Positions 1 through 6,411 of a stretch of 9,139 nt of DNA are shown piece by piece. Below the pieces are notes generated by a model that searched no databases, was not told the DNA's origin, and worked only from the letters and a program-made list of their open reading frames with translations. The position numbers and the translations under genes were made by a program. Within the stretch, counting starts at the first letter, position 1. Each line of letters begins with the position of its first letter. The stretch is from Bacteroidota bacterium. GTDB taxonomy: Bacteria > Bacteroidota > Ignavibacteria > UBA10030 > BY39. Where the stretch lies: the NCBI GenBank assembly GCA_018830765.1, contig JAHJRJ010000192.1, forward strand, positions 1-9,139. Reading direction: 5' to 3'.

Positions 1-215
1 AAACTATCTCTTTCTGCTAGATAACGGTATTGACGTACCATAATTATTTTCCCTTCGCCAGTCACAGGCACAACCAAACTCGAACCGTTAGTGTGTACGT
101 AATGATACTCACCCGGTTTACCCGATGGAAGTTCGATTTCATCAGTACGGTAAGTCCACCATTTATTTTGCAGCTCGTTGATCTGTTTTAGTTTTTTCCA
201 GTGTCCTAGGTGCAT
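1..215 (-). CDS. Nudix hydrolase, ADP-ribose pyrophosphatase-like (N-terminal part, runs off left edge)
   Basis: Translating the minus strand from an ATG at 215 gives 71 residues beginning MHLGHWKKLKQINE. The protein then shows the N-terminal pattern of ADP-ribose pyrophosphatase-type Nudix enzymes: a WWTYRTDEIELPSGK segment, GEYHYVHTNGSSLVVPV, and the strand and helix entry IIMVRQYRYLAERDS just before the window ends. The Nudix box itself (GX5EX7REUXEEXGU) should follow and is not visible, so the catalytic residues cannot be checked. Family members hydrolyse ADP-ribose or related nucleoside diphosphate derivatives in the cytoplasm. The start lies 26 bases after the ndk stop, suggesting cotranscription. 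No good ribosome binding site is visible, but there is no other ATG, GTG or TTG start in the bases just upstream in this frame. Family is fairly sure; the exact substrate is not. Confidence 0.8.
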   Translation of the reverse strand, partial: MHLGHWKKLKQINELQNKWWTYRTDEIELPSGKPGEYHYVHTNGSSLVVPVTGEGKIIMVRQYRYLAERDS

Positions 216-241
216 GGGTAAAGTAATTAAGTATGTTAGTA

Positions 242-667
242 TTAAATCAGTTCGATTAATTCTTTTTCTGAGAAGAAGAAACCGACTTCGAGCTTTCCGT
301 TTTCAGCGGAATCCGAGCCGTGCACAATGTTTTCGCCTTTGTTATCAGCGAAGTCTTTACGGACTGTACCCGGGGCGGCTTCTGCTGGATCTGTCGCACC
401 GATTAAAGCACGGAAATCCGCAATAGCATTTTCTTTTTCTAACGCTATTGGAACGCACGGTCCGGAACTTATAAACTCTACAAGTCCTTCGTAAAAAGCT
501 CTGCCTTTATGGACTGCATAAAAAGCGCCTGCTGTATCTTTTGTTAACCGTATCTTCTTTATTCCTAAAATTTTGAAGCCGGCTTTTTCTATTTGAGCGA
601 TTACCTGACCCGTTAGATTTTTTCTAACACAATCGGGTTTCAGAATTGCTAATGTACGTTCAATCAA
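242..667 (-). CDS. ndk: Nucleoside diphosphate kinase
   Basis: The 141-residue protein is of usual length for this cytoplasmic enzyme, which moves the gamma-phosphate of ATP to nucleoside diphosphates through a phosphohistidine. It begins MIERTLAILKPD, the family's first strand with the Lys that contacts the nucleotide. It carries the signature NIVHGSDS near residues 113-120, with the phosphorylated His. The body also shows AVHKGRAFYEGLV and FISSGPCVPIALE, both family-typical. The start codon is TTG at 667, supported by AGGAG at 678-674 with a six-base gap and by the position of the first strand; no ATG fits. It lies 70 bases downstream of sucD and just before the Nudix gene, probably in one transcription unit. 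The tail ends in FFFSEKELIELI, and nothing essential appears missing. Confidence 0.96.
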   Translation of the reverse strand: MIERTLAILKPDCVRKNLTGQVIAQIEKAGFKILGIKKIRLTKDTAGAFYAVHKGRAFYEGLVEFISSGPCVPIALEKENAIADFRALIGATDPAEAAPGTVRKDFADNKGENIVHGSDSAENGKLEVGFFFSEKELIELI

Positions 668-698
668 TTTTTACTCCTAAATTAGTTCTTAGTTGTTG

Positions 699-722
699 GT
701 TCTTTGTACTTTGTTCTTTGTA
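699..722. repeat. Two direct copies of a 10-bp unit in the sucD-ndk gap
   Basis: GTTCTTTGTA occurs at 699-708 and again at 713-722, a 14-bp period. Further TTAGTT and TTGTT fragments surround it (681-700). The repeats fill the 70-bp gap between sucD and ndk. They are low in complexity and no function can be assigned. Confidence 0.6.
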
Positions 723-737
723 ATTAGTCACCCCAAA

Positions 738-1835
738 CTATTTTCGTTTCTTTGGCTTTACCTTCGTTTTGGCTGTCAATTTCTTTTTAGGTTTTGGTTT
801 GGGTTTTGGTTTGGGTTTAACTTTTTTTGTAACCTGAGCGGCATAAATCTTTTTCAGATTTGCTTGTATGTGAGCTTTTGCCGGCTCCTTTTTCTTTTTA
901 GTTTTTGATTCCACTACAAAAAGTTTTTTCTTTGGACTTTCAGCAAGTACTTTCTGGACTGTCTCACCTATCAGAGCTGGGCTTTCTATAACATGGATTC
1001 CAGCGGTGCGCATTGCTTCCATTTTTTCGGCTGCGGTTCCTTTTCCTCCGGATATAATAGCTCCCGCATGTCCCATTCTTCTTCCCGGAGGTGCTGTTCT
1101 TCCTGCGATAAAACCGATTACGGGTTTATTGAATTCATTCTTAACGTATTCGGCTGCTTCTTCTTCCGCACTTCCGCCGATCTCTCCTATCATTATTATT
1201 GCGTGAGTATCACTGTCCTCTTTAAAAAGCTTGAACGCATCGAGAAACTGCGTGCCGATTATCGGGTCGCCGCCGATGCCAATGCACGTCGATTGGCCTA
1301 TGCCGCGTTCGGTAAGCTGCCAGACTGCTTCATAGGTCAGTGTTCCGCTGCGTGAGATTACGCCAACGTTGCCGGGTGTGTGAATGAAGCCGGGCATAAT
1401 TCCGACTTTCGCATAACCGGGAGAGATGACGCCGGGACAATTCGGACCCACAAGCCGCGAATTTTTATGTTTGAGATATTCACGAACTTTTACCATGTCA
1501 CGCGTCGGAATCCCTTCCGTTATACAAACAATCAGCTTTATACCTGCCTCAGCCGATTCCATTATTGCTTCGGCGGCAAACGCTGCCGGCACAAAAATCA
1601 CGGATGTGTCTGCACCTTCATTTTTTACTGCGTCGGTAACCGTATTAAAAACGGGTACGGGATGTGCAAAAATATCTTTCTCATTTCCCCCGTACATCAT
1701 TCCGCCTTTACCCGGAGTTACGCCGGCAACTACCTTTGTTCCGTAGGCAATCATCTGTTGGGTATGGAATGTTCCTTCACCACCAGTTATGCCCTGAACT
1801 ACTAAACGTGTTGTGTTATTTACAAGAATGCTCAT
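738..1835 (-). CDS. sucD: Succinyl-CoA synthetase alpha subunit with long Lys/Pro-rich C-terminal tail
   Basis: The first ~297 residues match the alpha subunit of succinyl-CoA synthetase (ADP/GDP-forming), the TCA-cycle enzyme that interconverts succinyl-CoA and succinate with substrate-level phosphorylation. Visible landmarks are the CoA-binding Rossmann start LVVQGITGGEGTFHTQQM (11-28), VAGVTPGKGG (36-45), VGPNCPGVISPG (129-140), the second domain entry GVISRSGTLTYEA (158-170) and the active-site loop GHAGAIISGGKGTA (255-268), where His256 is the phosphorylated residue. The usual protein is about 290 residues. Here about 68 more follow (298-365), mostly Lys with a KPKPKPKPKPKKK run at 340-352. 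The start is ATG at 1835, 43 bases after gatA, with no clear ribosome binding site. The beta subunit gene (sucC) is not in the window. Function of the core is firm; the tail's role is unknown. Confidence 0.95.
   Translation of the reverse strand: MSILVNNTTRLVVQGITGGEGTFHTQQMIAYGTKVVAGVTPGKGGMMYGGNEKDIFAHPVPVFNTVTDAVKNEGADTSVIFVPAAFAAEAIMESAEAGIKLIVCITEGIPTRDMVKVREYLKHKNSRLVGPNCPGVISPGYAKVGIMPGFIHTPGNVGVISRSGTLTYEAVWQLTERGIGQSTCIGIGGDPIIGTQFLDAFKLFKEDSDTHAIIMIGEIGGSAEEEAAEYVKNEFNKPVIGFIAGRTAPPGRRMGHAGAIISGGKGTAAEKMEAMRTAGIHVIESPALIGETVQKVLAESPKKKLFVVESKTKKKKEPAKAHIQANLKKIYAAQVTKKVKPKPKPKPKPKKKLTAKTKVKPKKRK
790..815. repeat. 12-bp tandem repeat encoding the KP run of SucD
   Basis: On the plus strand GGTTTTGGTTTG is repeated with one extra G at each unit boundary (GG at 790, 796 and 808; GGG at 801 and 813). 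On the minus strand it codes for alternating Lys-Pro in the SucD tail. Its five G-tracts could in principle form a two-tier quadruplex on the plus (template) strand. Replication slippage is a plausible origin. Confidence 0.7.
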
Positions 1836-1878
1836 AGATTTAGTCTCTAATGAATTGATTTAACATTTTATTTTACAA

Positions 1879-3291
1879 TTATACATTTTCTATAAAATCT
1901 GCGACTTTGAGTATCGTTTCCTCATCGAATTGTTTTCCGAGTATTTGCAAACCGACGGGTAAATTTTGTCCATCAACTCCACACGGAATACTTATAGCGG
2001 GAATACCGGCTAAATTTGCTGAAACCGTATAAACATCCGAAAGATACATCGTTAACGGATCATCTATCTTTTCACCTAACCGAAACGCAGTGCCCGGTGT
2101 AACCGGTGTGATGATACAATCAACGTTTGTAAACGCTTTATCAAAATCTTCTTTGATCAATCGGCGAACCTTTTGCGCTTTACGATAATAAGCATCGTAA
2201 TAGCCGGCAGACAACACGTAAGTCCCGAGCATTATTCTACGTTTGACTTCTTCGCCGAAACCTTCACTACGCGATTTGGTGTACATTTCTCTAAGGTCTT
2301 TGAAGTCTTCTGCCCTTTTTCCATAACGTGCCCCGTCGAATCTTGCAAGATTCGAGGATGCTTCTGCCGTCGTCAAAATATAATATGTTGCAACTGTGTA
2401 TTCAGAGTACGGTAGGGATATTTCTTCAACTTCGGCACCGTTTTGTTTTAGAAGTTCAACTTTCTTTAGTATCACATCGGAAATTTCGGGATTTAGCGAT
2501 TCGGTAAAATATTCTTTCGGTAACCCAATCCGCAATCCCTTCATTTCTTTATTTAAAAAAGAAGTATATTCGGGCACTGGAATTTTCGCTGAAGTAGATT
2601 CCTTCTTATCATAACCGGCGATGACATTTAAAATTAAGGCGGCATCTTTGACGCTCAATGTAAACGGTCCGATTTGATCGAACGATGAAGCGAATGCAAC
2701 GAGTCCGTAACGCGATACGCGACCGTAAGTCGGCTTTAATCCGACGATGCCGGTAAATGCTGCCGGCTGCCGAATCGACCCGCCGGTATCCGTACCTAAT
2801 GCTGCGGTTGCCATACCCGAAGCAACGGCGACTGCGGAACCTCCGCTTGAACCGCCGGGTACACGCGTTTCATCAAGCGGATTTAATACAGGCCCGAAAG
2901 CTGAGTTTTCAGTTGACGACCCCATTGCAAACTCATCCATATTAGTTTTTCCAATGATGATCGCGTCAGCCTCGTTAAGTTTATCAATAACAGTTGCGTT
3001 ATAGATAGCTGCATAATTCTCGAGTAATTTGGAAGCGCAAGTAAGTCTCTCCCCTGCAATAGATATTATATCTTTAATCGCAATGACCAAACCGGCAAGT
3101 TGACCAGCATTACCCGAGTTAATTTTCTTGTCTATCGCACGAGACCTTTTGAGTGCTTTATCCGTAAAAACTGAAAGGAATGCGTTGAGATGCTTTTTCT
3201 CACGCATTTGTTCAAGATACCCTGAAGTAATCCTCTCGCACGTAGTAGTGCCTTCGGTAAGTTCTTGCTTTAATGAATAAAAATTTTTCAA
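1879..3291 (-). CDS. gatA: Aspartyl/glutamyl-tRNA(Asn/Gln) amidotransferase subunit A
   Basis: The 470-residue protein is an amidase-signature enzyme of the length typical of GatA. GatA releases ammonia from glutamine for GatB, so that Glu-tRNA(Gln) and/or Asp-tRNA(Asn) are amidated. The Ser-cisSer-Lys triad is present: Lys73 in AIKDI, Ser148 in VPGGSSGGSA and Ser172 in TDTGGSIRQPA. The substrate-side sequence DEFAMGSSTENSAFG (119-133) is also typical, as is the C-terminal VSANLAGIPAISIPCG. The start is TTG at 3291. It gives the family-typical beginning MKNFYSLKQEL, and an in-frame stop lies 13-15 bases further upstream, so no longer form is possible. No clear ribosome binding site is seen. 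gatB and gatC are not in the window. The neighbouring tRNA-Gln at 7741 has the U1-A72 pair favoured by bacterial GatCAB, which fits the indirect Gln-tRNA pathway. Confidence 0.96.
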   Translation of the reverse strand: MKNFYSLKQELTEGTTTCERITSGYLEQMREKKHLNAFLSVFTDKALKRSRAIDKKINSGNAGQLAGLVIAIKDIISIAGERLTCASKLLENYAAIYNATVIDKLNEADAIIIGKTNMDEFAMGSSTENSAFGPVLNPLDETRVPGGSSGGSAVAVASGMATAALGTDTGGSIRQPAAFTGIVGLKPTYGRVSRYGLVAFASSFDQIGPFTLSVKDAALILNVIAGYDKKESTSAKIPVPEYTSFLNKEMKGLRIGLPKEYFTESLNPEISDVILKKVELLKQNGAEVEEISLPYSEYTVATYYILTTAEASSNLARFDGARYGKRAEDFKDLREMYTKSRSEGFGEEVKRRIMLGTYVLSAGYYDAYYRKAQKVRRLIKEDFDKAFTNVDCIITPVTPGTAFRLGEKIDDPLTMYLSDVYTVSANLAGIPAISIPCGVDGQNLPVGLQILGKQFDEETILKVADFIENV

Positions 3292-3426
3292 GCGAGTATA
3301 TTTTTATTTGAACTTAGAAAACCACCGTTTTTGACAGTGGTAGTTTAATTCTGGATGAGTAGTGTTAATCAAAAAAATAAACTTATTACTTATGTTACAC
3401 AAATGCAGATTATGAACTCAACCCCC

Positions 3427-3459
3427 TCAACGAGTCTACGACTCCGTTGAGTCGTAGAC
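3427..3459. repeat. Two overlapping alternative hairpins
   Basis: GTCTACGACTC (3434-3444) and GAGTCGTAGAC (3449-3459) form a perfect 11-bp stem with a CGTT loop. The left arm can instead pair with upstream bases: TCAACGAGTC (3427-3436) with GACT (3440-3443) and CGTTGA (3445-3450), one bulged C. The two folds exclude each other. Neither is followed by a convincing U-run on either strand. Confidence 0.75.
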
Positions 3460-3594
3460 CTAACATAGTTTACGCAATTAGTAAAATATCTTTCATTTAT
3501 TTTTCTAAAATAACCAATATCGAATGATAAATTCTGAATGATGAATATCTAACCGAAGGCTGTCACAAACCATTTCGTAACAGCAAATTTTTTT

Positions 3595-3618
3595 GTGTCA
3601 TCGTATGGACGATGACAC
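3595..3618. repeat. Perfect 10-bp inverted repeat
   Basis: GTGTCATCGT (3595-3604), loop ATGG, ACGATGACAC (3609-3618). On the plus strand seven T residues precede it. On the minus strand it is followed by A residues, so it does not look like an intrinsic terminator for tatA. Confidence 0.75.
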
Positions 3619-3677
3619 CCAAGCTTACGAAGTAGTTGAAAATACTTCGCCATTCTGCGGTTCGATGTTCGACATTC

Positions 3678-3696
3678 ACCCCGATAAAATCGGGGT
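3678..3696. repeat. 8-bp inverted repeat with AAA loop
   Basis: ACCCCGAT (3678-3685), loop AAA, ATCGGGGT (3689-3696). It is a compact GC-rich stem in the region just after tatA. Only a weak T-rich stretch follows on the plus strand and none on the minus strand. Confidence 0.7.
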
Positions 3697-3709
3697 TCAT
3701 TATTCAAAG

Positions 3710-3766
3710 CCACCGCCCCCGCCTGTTGCCTGCCCGATGCAGGCGGGCGGGCAGGTTTGGCGGTGG
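3710..3766. repeat. Large GC-rich nested hairpin abutting the tatA stop
   Basis: Outer arms CCACCGCC (3710-3717) and GGCGGTGG (3759-3766) enclose inner arms CCTGCCCG (3729-3736) and CGGGCAGG (3748-3755), with further self-complementary GCCTGC/GCAGGC inside. GC content is far above the flanks. It begins within five bases of the tatA stop, so it could end or stabilise the 3' end of the operon mRNA. No U-run follows on the minus strand, so a textbook intrinsic terminator is not shown. Such GC-rich elements often recur across a genome; that cannot be tested here. Confidence 0.7.
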
Positions 3767-3770
3767 TGGT

Positions 3771-3971
3771 TTATTCGCTCTTTTTCTCTTCTACCTTTTT
3801 ATCTTCTTTGGGATTATTGATATCTTCCTGAATATCGCGGGCGGCTTTACGGAATTCGCGAATTCCTTTTCCCAAACCTTGTGCTAAATCCGGAATTTTT
3901 TTCGCACCAAAAAATATTAATACGAAAAGCAATATTAATAATATTTCGGTCGTGCCTAAGTTTCCAAACAT
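3771..3971 (-). CDS. tatA: Sec-independent protein translocase subunit TatA/TatE
   Basis: The 66-residue protein has the full TatA plan. A short periplasmic N-terminus MFGNLG leads into one membrane helix (about residues 8-22), then the hinge motif FFGAKKIPDLAQGLGKGIREF, an amphipathic helix, and a charged tail rich in Lys and Glu. TatA multimers form the passage for folded proteins in the twin-arginine export system with TatC (and TatB where present); tatC is not in the window. The ATG at 3971 lies inside purQ, which ends at 3956, a 16-base overlap. AAAGG sits about nine bases upstream. It therefore looks like the last gene of the purS-purQ operon, with a GC-rich hairpin right after its stop. 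TatA versus TatB/E cannot be fully separated by eye, but the FGxKKIPD motif and short tail favour TatA. Confidence 0.93.
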   Translation of the reverse strand: MFGNLGTTEILLILLFVLIFFGAKKIPDLAQGLGKGIREFRKAARDIQEDINNPKEDKKVEEKKSE

Positions 3972-4678
3972 TTTAGTAACCTTTCGTTTATTATTGATTC
4001 AAATAATCTTCTACCATCTGTATGCCGTAATACTGCATCAGAAGCGCGTTCGGGATGAGGCATCATTCCCATTATACTTCCGCTTTCATTAATAATACCG
4101 GCAATATTATTAACAGCGCCGTTCGGATTTGCGTTCGGCGTTACTCTTCCGTCCGGTTCGCAATAGCGGAATAAAACTTGTCCGTTATCTTCCAACATTT
4201 TAATCGTATCGTCGTCTGCAAAATAGTTGCCATCACCGTGTGCAATCGGAATTTTGAGCACTTCGCCCTGTTTATACGCCGAAGTGTAAATAGTTTTGTT
4301 ATTCTCCACACGGATGTTCACATAATCGCAAATAAATTTTAAAGATTTATTTCTGAGTAAAGCACCGGGCAGCAGACCCGATTCACATAAAATCTGAAAA
4401 CCGTTACAGATTCCAAGAACGGTTCCACCCTTGCCGGCAAACTCGATAACCGATTTCATAATCGGTGAGAAGCGGGCGATGGCGCCACATCGTAAATAAT
4501 CGCCGTAAGAAAAACCGCCCGGCAAAACAATCACATCCACATCTTCAATCGATGAATGTTTATGCCATAAAAATCGCACTTCTTGCTTTAATATTTTCTT
4601 TAAAACATAAAAGCAGTCGTAATCACAATTCGATCCGGGAAAAACTACTATCCCAAATTTTACTACAGAACTCTTCAC
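3956..4678 (-). CDS. purQ: Phosphoribosylformylglycinamidine synthase, glutaminase subunit
   Basis: The 240-residue protein is PurQ, the class I glutamine amidotransferase that supplies ammonia to PurL for converting FGAR to FGAM in purine synthesis. Visible features are the start FGIVVFPGSNCDYDCFYV, VLPGGFSYGDYLRCGAIA (51-68), the nucleophile elbow GICNGFQIL with Cys91, GDGNYFA (148-154), and MPHPERASD with His208 and Glu210 completing the triad. It starts at GTG (4678), whose bases overlap the purS stop as GTGA, a sign of translational coupling. Length fits the small PurQ form that works with separate PurS and PurL, and purS is directly upstream. purL is not in the window. tatA overlaps its 3' end. 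Confidence 0.96.
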   Translation of the reverse strand: MKSSVVKFGIVVFPGSNCDYDCFYVLKKILKQEVRFLWHKHSSIEDVDVIVLPGGFSYGDYLRCGAIARFSPIMKSVIEFAGKGGTVLGICNGFQILCESGLLPGALLRNKSLKFICDYVNIRVENNKTIYTSAYKQGEVLKIPIAHGDGNYFADDDTIKMLEDNGQVLFRYCEPDGRVTPNANPNGAVNNIAGIINESGSIMGMMPHPERASDAVLRHTDGRRLFESIINERLLKCLET

Positions 4679-4929
4679 GCCGGTAACTCTTCAATCGAAA
4701 AAGTATAATTTTCCATTACAGGATTTGCCAAAAGTTTTTTACATGCTTCTTCGGCAATCTTTTCGGCTTCTTTTTTATTTTTGCTGCTGATTTTTATTTC
4801 AATGAACTTACCGATTCGAACTTCTTCGATACCAGAAAGCTTCAAACTTTGCAAGGCATGGCGAACTGCTTTACCTTGAGGATCCAGTATAGATTTTCTT
4901 AACGTTATAAGAATTTTGGCTAAATACAA
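4675..4929 (-). CDS. purS: Phosphoribosylformylglycinamidine synthase subunit PurS
   Basis: The 84-residue protein matches PurS, the small structural subunit that bridges PurL and PurQ in FGAM synthase of bacteria with a split enzyme. It shows the typical LITLRKSILDPQGKAV start, the GIEEVRIGKFIEI strand, and the helix KEAEKIAEEACKKLLANPVMENY before the last strand. The start is TTG at 4929, supported by AAGGAG six bases upstream and by the family N-terminus; no ATG is available. It follows pssA by 21 bases and overlaps purQ by four. Position directly before purQ confirms the identification. Confidence 0.94.
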   Translation of the reverse strand: MYLAKILITLRKSILDPQGKAVRHALQSLKLSGIEEVRIGKFIEIKISSKNKKEAEKIAEEACKKLLANPVMENYTFSIEELPA

Positions 4930-4950
4930 TTGAATCTCCTTGATTAGAGA

Positions 4951-5715
4951 TTAAACATCTATGCTCGAAATTTCAGTTTCTTCATCTTCACTCTTTTTAT
5001 GATGAGTGATTAAATTACGAACTGATGCAACGATCCAACGGACGATTCCCGTGAGCATGTAAAGTACAAAAACCGGAAAAAGAGCTGAACCTTTAGTCGC
5101 TAAAACTATAATAACTGCCACCAATATAATGCTGAATTTATAAGGGTGTTCCCGGATATTTCTTTTTGATAATTTCGGGAGAGTATCGTATTTAAATGTG
5201 CTGACCATTAATAGAGAGAGCACGACGATCATCGCTGGGAAGATATCTGCTTTCCAACCGATTAAGCCGCCACTTTCAGAAAAGAATGTCAACACAAATG
5301 TTGTGAGAATCATCGCCTGCGCGGGGATTGGTAATCCCTTAAAGAAATCTTTATCAAAACCTACCAACTGAACGTTAAATCGTGCTAAACGAATGCCGCC
5401 TACTATTAAAGGAAGCGAGCTTAAAAGTATTCCCAAACTTCCGAGCGATTCGAGATAAATTTGATAAGCTAAAAATGATGGAGCGGCTCCGAAGGTTATC
5501 AAATCGGAGAGTGAGTCAAACTCAACGCCGAATTTACTGGACGATTTCGTTATGCGTGCCATTACGCCGTCAAGAATATCGAAAACCGCACCGAGTATAA
5601 TTAACCATGCTGCAATTTCGAATTGATTTCGACTCGTGTGGATGATGGAAAAAAATCCGCAAAACATATTTAGAACAGTGAACAGGCTTGGAACTACAGC
5701 ACGAGTTATTTTCAT
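4951..5715 (-). CDS. pssA: CDP-diacylglycerol--serine O-phosphatidyltransferase
   Basis: The 254-residue membrane protein carries the complete CDP-alcohol phosphatidyltransferase motif DG-x2-AR-x8-G-x3-D-x3-D, with Asp49, Gly50, Ala53, Arg54, Gly63, Asp67 and Asp71 in ILDGVMARITKSSSKFGVEF and the residues after it. The Asp residues bind the metal and CDP-diacylglycerol. Several hydrophobic segments follow, as expected for a multi-pass integral membrane enzyme. The tail is cytosolic and charged (HHKKSEDEETEIS). The KSSSKFGVEFDSLSD form of the motif, and the psd gene directly upstream, point to phosphatidylserine synthase type II rather than PgsA. Start ATG at 5715 has GGAG eight bases upstream; the gap to psd is 25 bases. 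Its product would be the substrate of Psd, giving phosphatidylethanolamine. Confidence 0.93.
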   Translation of the reverse strand: MKITRAVVPSLFTVLNMFCGFFSIIHTSRNQFEIAAWLIILGAVFDILDGVMARITKSSSKFGVEFDSLSDLITFGAAPSFLAYQIYLESLGSLGILLSSLPLIVGGIRLARFNVQLVGFDKDFFKGLPIPAQAMILTTFVLTFFSESGGLIGWKADIFPAMIVVLSLLMVSTFKYDTLPKLSKRNIREHPYKFSIILVAVIIVLATKGSALFPVFVLYMLTGIVRWIVASVRNLITHHKKSEDEETEISSIDV

Positions 5716-5740
5716 TATTCTGACTCCAAAGAAGACATAG

Positions 5741-6391
5741 TTAATTTATCTCGGCTAAAATTGTTTCACCGGCTTTAACAGTATCGTTAACTTTAATTTT
5801 TATAACAGCGTTTTTAGGCATAATAACATCAACACGCGACCCAAACTTAATCATCCCGAAACGCTCGCCCGCTGTGGTTTTCATTCCCACTCGCAGGTCT
5901 GCGACGATACGGCGCGCTATAAAGCCGGCAATCTGCTTGAACAGCAGTTTAAATTTCCCGTTGTCAACGCCAATCAATGTGCGCTCGTTTGCTTTCGAAG
6001 CTTTATCTTCAAATGCAACCAGATATTTCCCGGGAATATGTTCGAAATACTCGATTTGTCCGCTGACCGGAAACCGGTTTATGTGAACGTTCAAAGGCGA
6101 CATAAAAATACTGACTTGAACAGCATCCGATTTTAAAAACTTATCTTCGAATACTTCTTTAACGAATATAATTTTACCGTCGGCAGGGGCTATAATTATA
6201 TTCTCGCCTTGAGGAGTAGTTCTTTCCGGATCGCGAAAAAAATAGAACGTAAAAGCTAATAACAATATAGAAAATATTATTAATAGATATTTTAAAATAT
6301 CGCTGCCGATAAAAATAATAGACACTGTAATAAGTGCCGCAACTATAATAATTATTCCGATTACAACGTTGTATCCGTAATGAGTGATCAA
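5741..6391 (-). CDS. psd: Phosphatidylserine decarboxylase proenzyme (short form)
   Basis: The 216-residue protein is the short, pyruvoyl-dependent phosphatidylserine decarboxylase that makes phosphatidylethanolamine. Two hydrophobic segments (about 8-28 and 33-52) anchor it in the membrane. Then come FFRDPER, APADGKI with Asp71, MSPLNVHINRFPVSG with His103, and the self-cleavage site IKFGSR with Ser185, which becomes the pyruvoyl group of the small alpha chain (about 32 residues). Asp, His and Ser form the processing triad, all present. The start is TTG at 6391 with AGGAG five bases upstream; no nearby ATG is in frame. It lies 20 bases after the purC-like gene and 25 bases before pssA. FGS is one of the accepted variants of the cleavage motif. 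Confidence 0.95.
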   Translation of the reverse strand: MITHYGYNVVIGIIIIVAALITVSIIFIGSDILKYLLIIFSILLLAFTFYFFRDPERTTPQGENIIIAPADGKIIFVKEVFEDKFLKSDAVQVSIFMSPLNVHINRFPVSGQIEYFEHIPGKYLVAFEDKASKANERTLIGVDNGKFKLLFKQIAGFIARRIVADLRVGMKTTAGERFGMIKFGSRVDVIMPKNAVIKIKVNDTVKAGETILAEIN

Positions 6392-6411
6392 AAAAACTCC
6401 TTATTAATAAA

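Larger units (their letters stand above)
3292..3770. other. Gene-free spacer between tatA and gatA, rich in palindromes
   Basis: I see no convincing coding sequence on either strand in these 479 bases. The short open frames here are interrupted, start in hairpins and show no family features. The spacer instead holds several inverted repeats, the clear ones listed separately. Smaller stems are GCTGT/ACAGC near 3560-3585 and CGAAGTA/TACTTCG (3628-3634 with 3643-3649). Direct GAATGAT repeats lie around 3523-3545. AAACCACC at 3319-3326 and its inverse GGTGGTTT at 3765-3772 bracket most of the spacer. It must contain the end of the purine/phospholipid operon and the control region of gatA, but I could not pick a convincing gatA promoter. 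Confidence 0.7.

Noticed and set aside
993..1805. Plus-strand open frames opposite sucD
   Set aside because: sucD is unambiguous on the minus strand; these are shadow frames with Ser/Cys-rich nonsense composition.
3295..3300. TATACT as a -10 box for gatA
   Set aside because: It ends only three bases from the TTG start, so transcription would begin inside or after the codon, and no -35 box lies 16-18 bases upstream.
3292..3770. CRISPR array or integron attC cluster in the palindromic spacer
   Set aside because: The palindromes have different sequences and no regular repeat-spacer pattern, and no attC-type core sites or integrase were seen.
3319..3772. Spacer as a MITE bounded by AAACCACC / GGTGGTTT
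   Set aside because: Only eight bases match, no target-site duplication was found, and the right copy overlaps the tatA stop; chance is not excluded.
3593..3887. Plus-strand open frames of 75 and 83 residues over the hairpin spacer and tatA
   Set aside because: They start in or near inverted repeats, run antisense through tatA and show Pro/Arg-rich sequence typical of GC-rich palindromes, with no family features.
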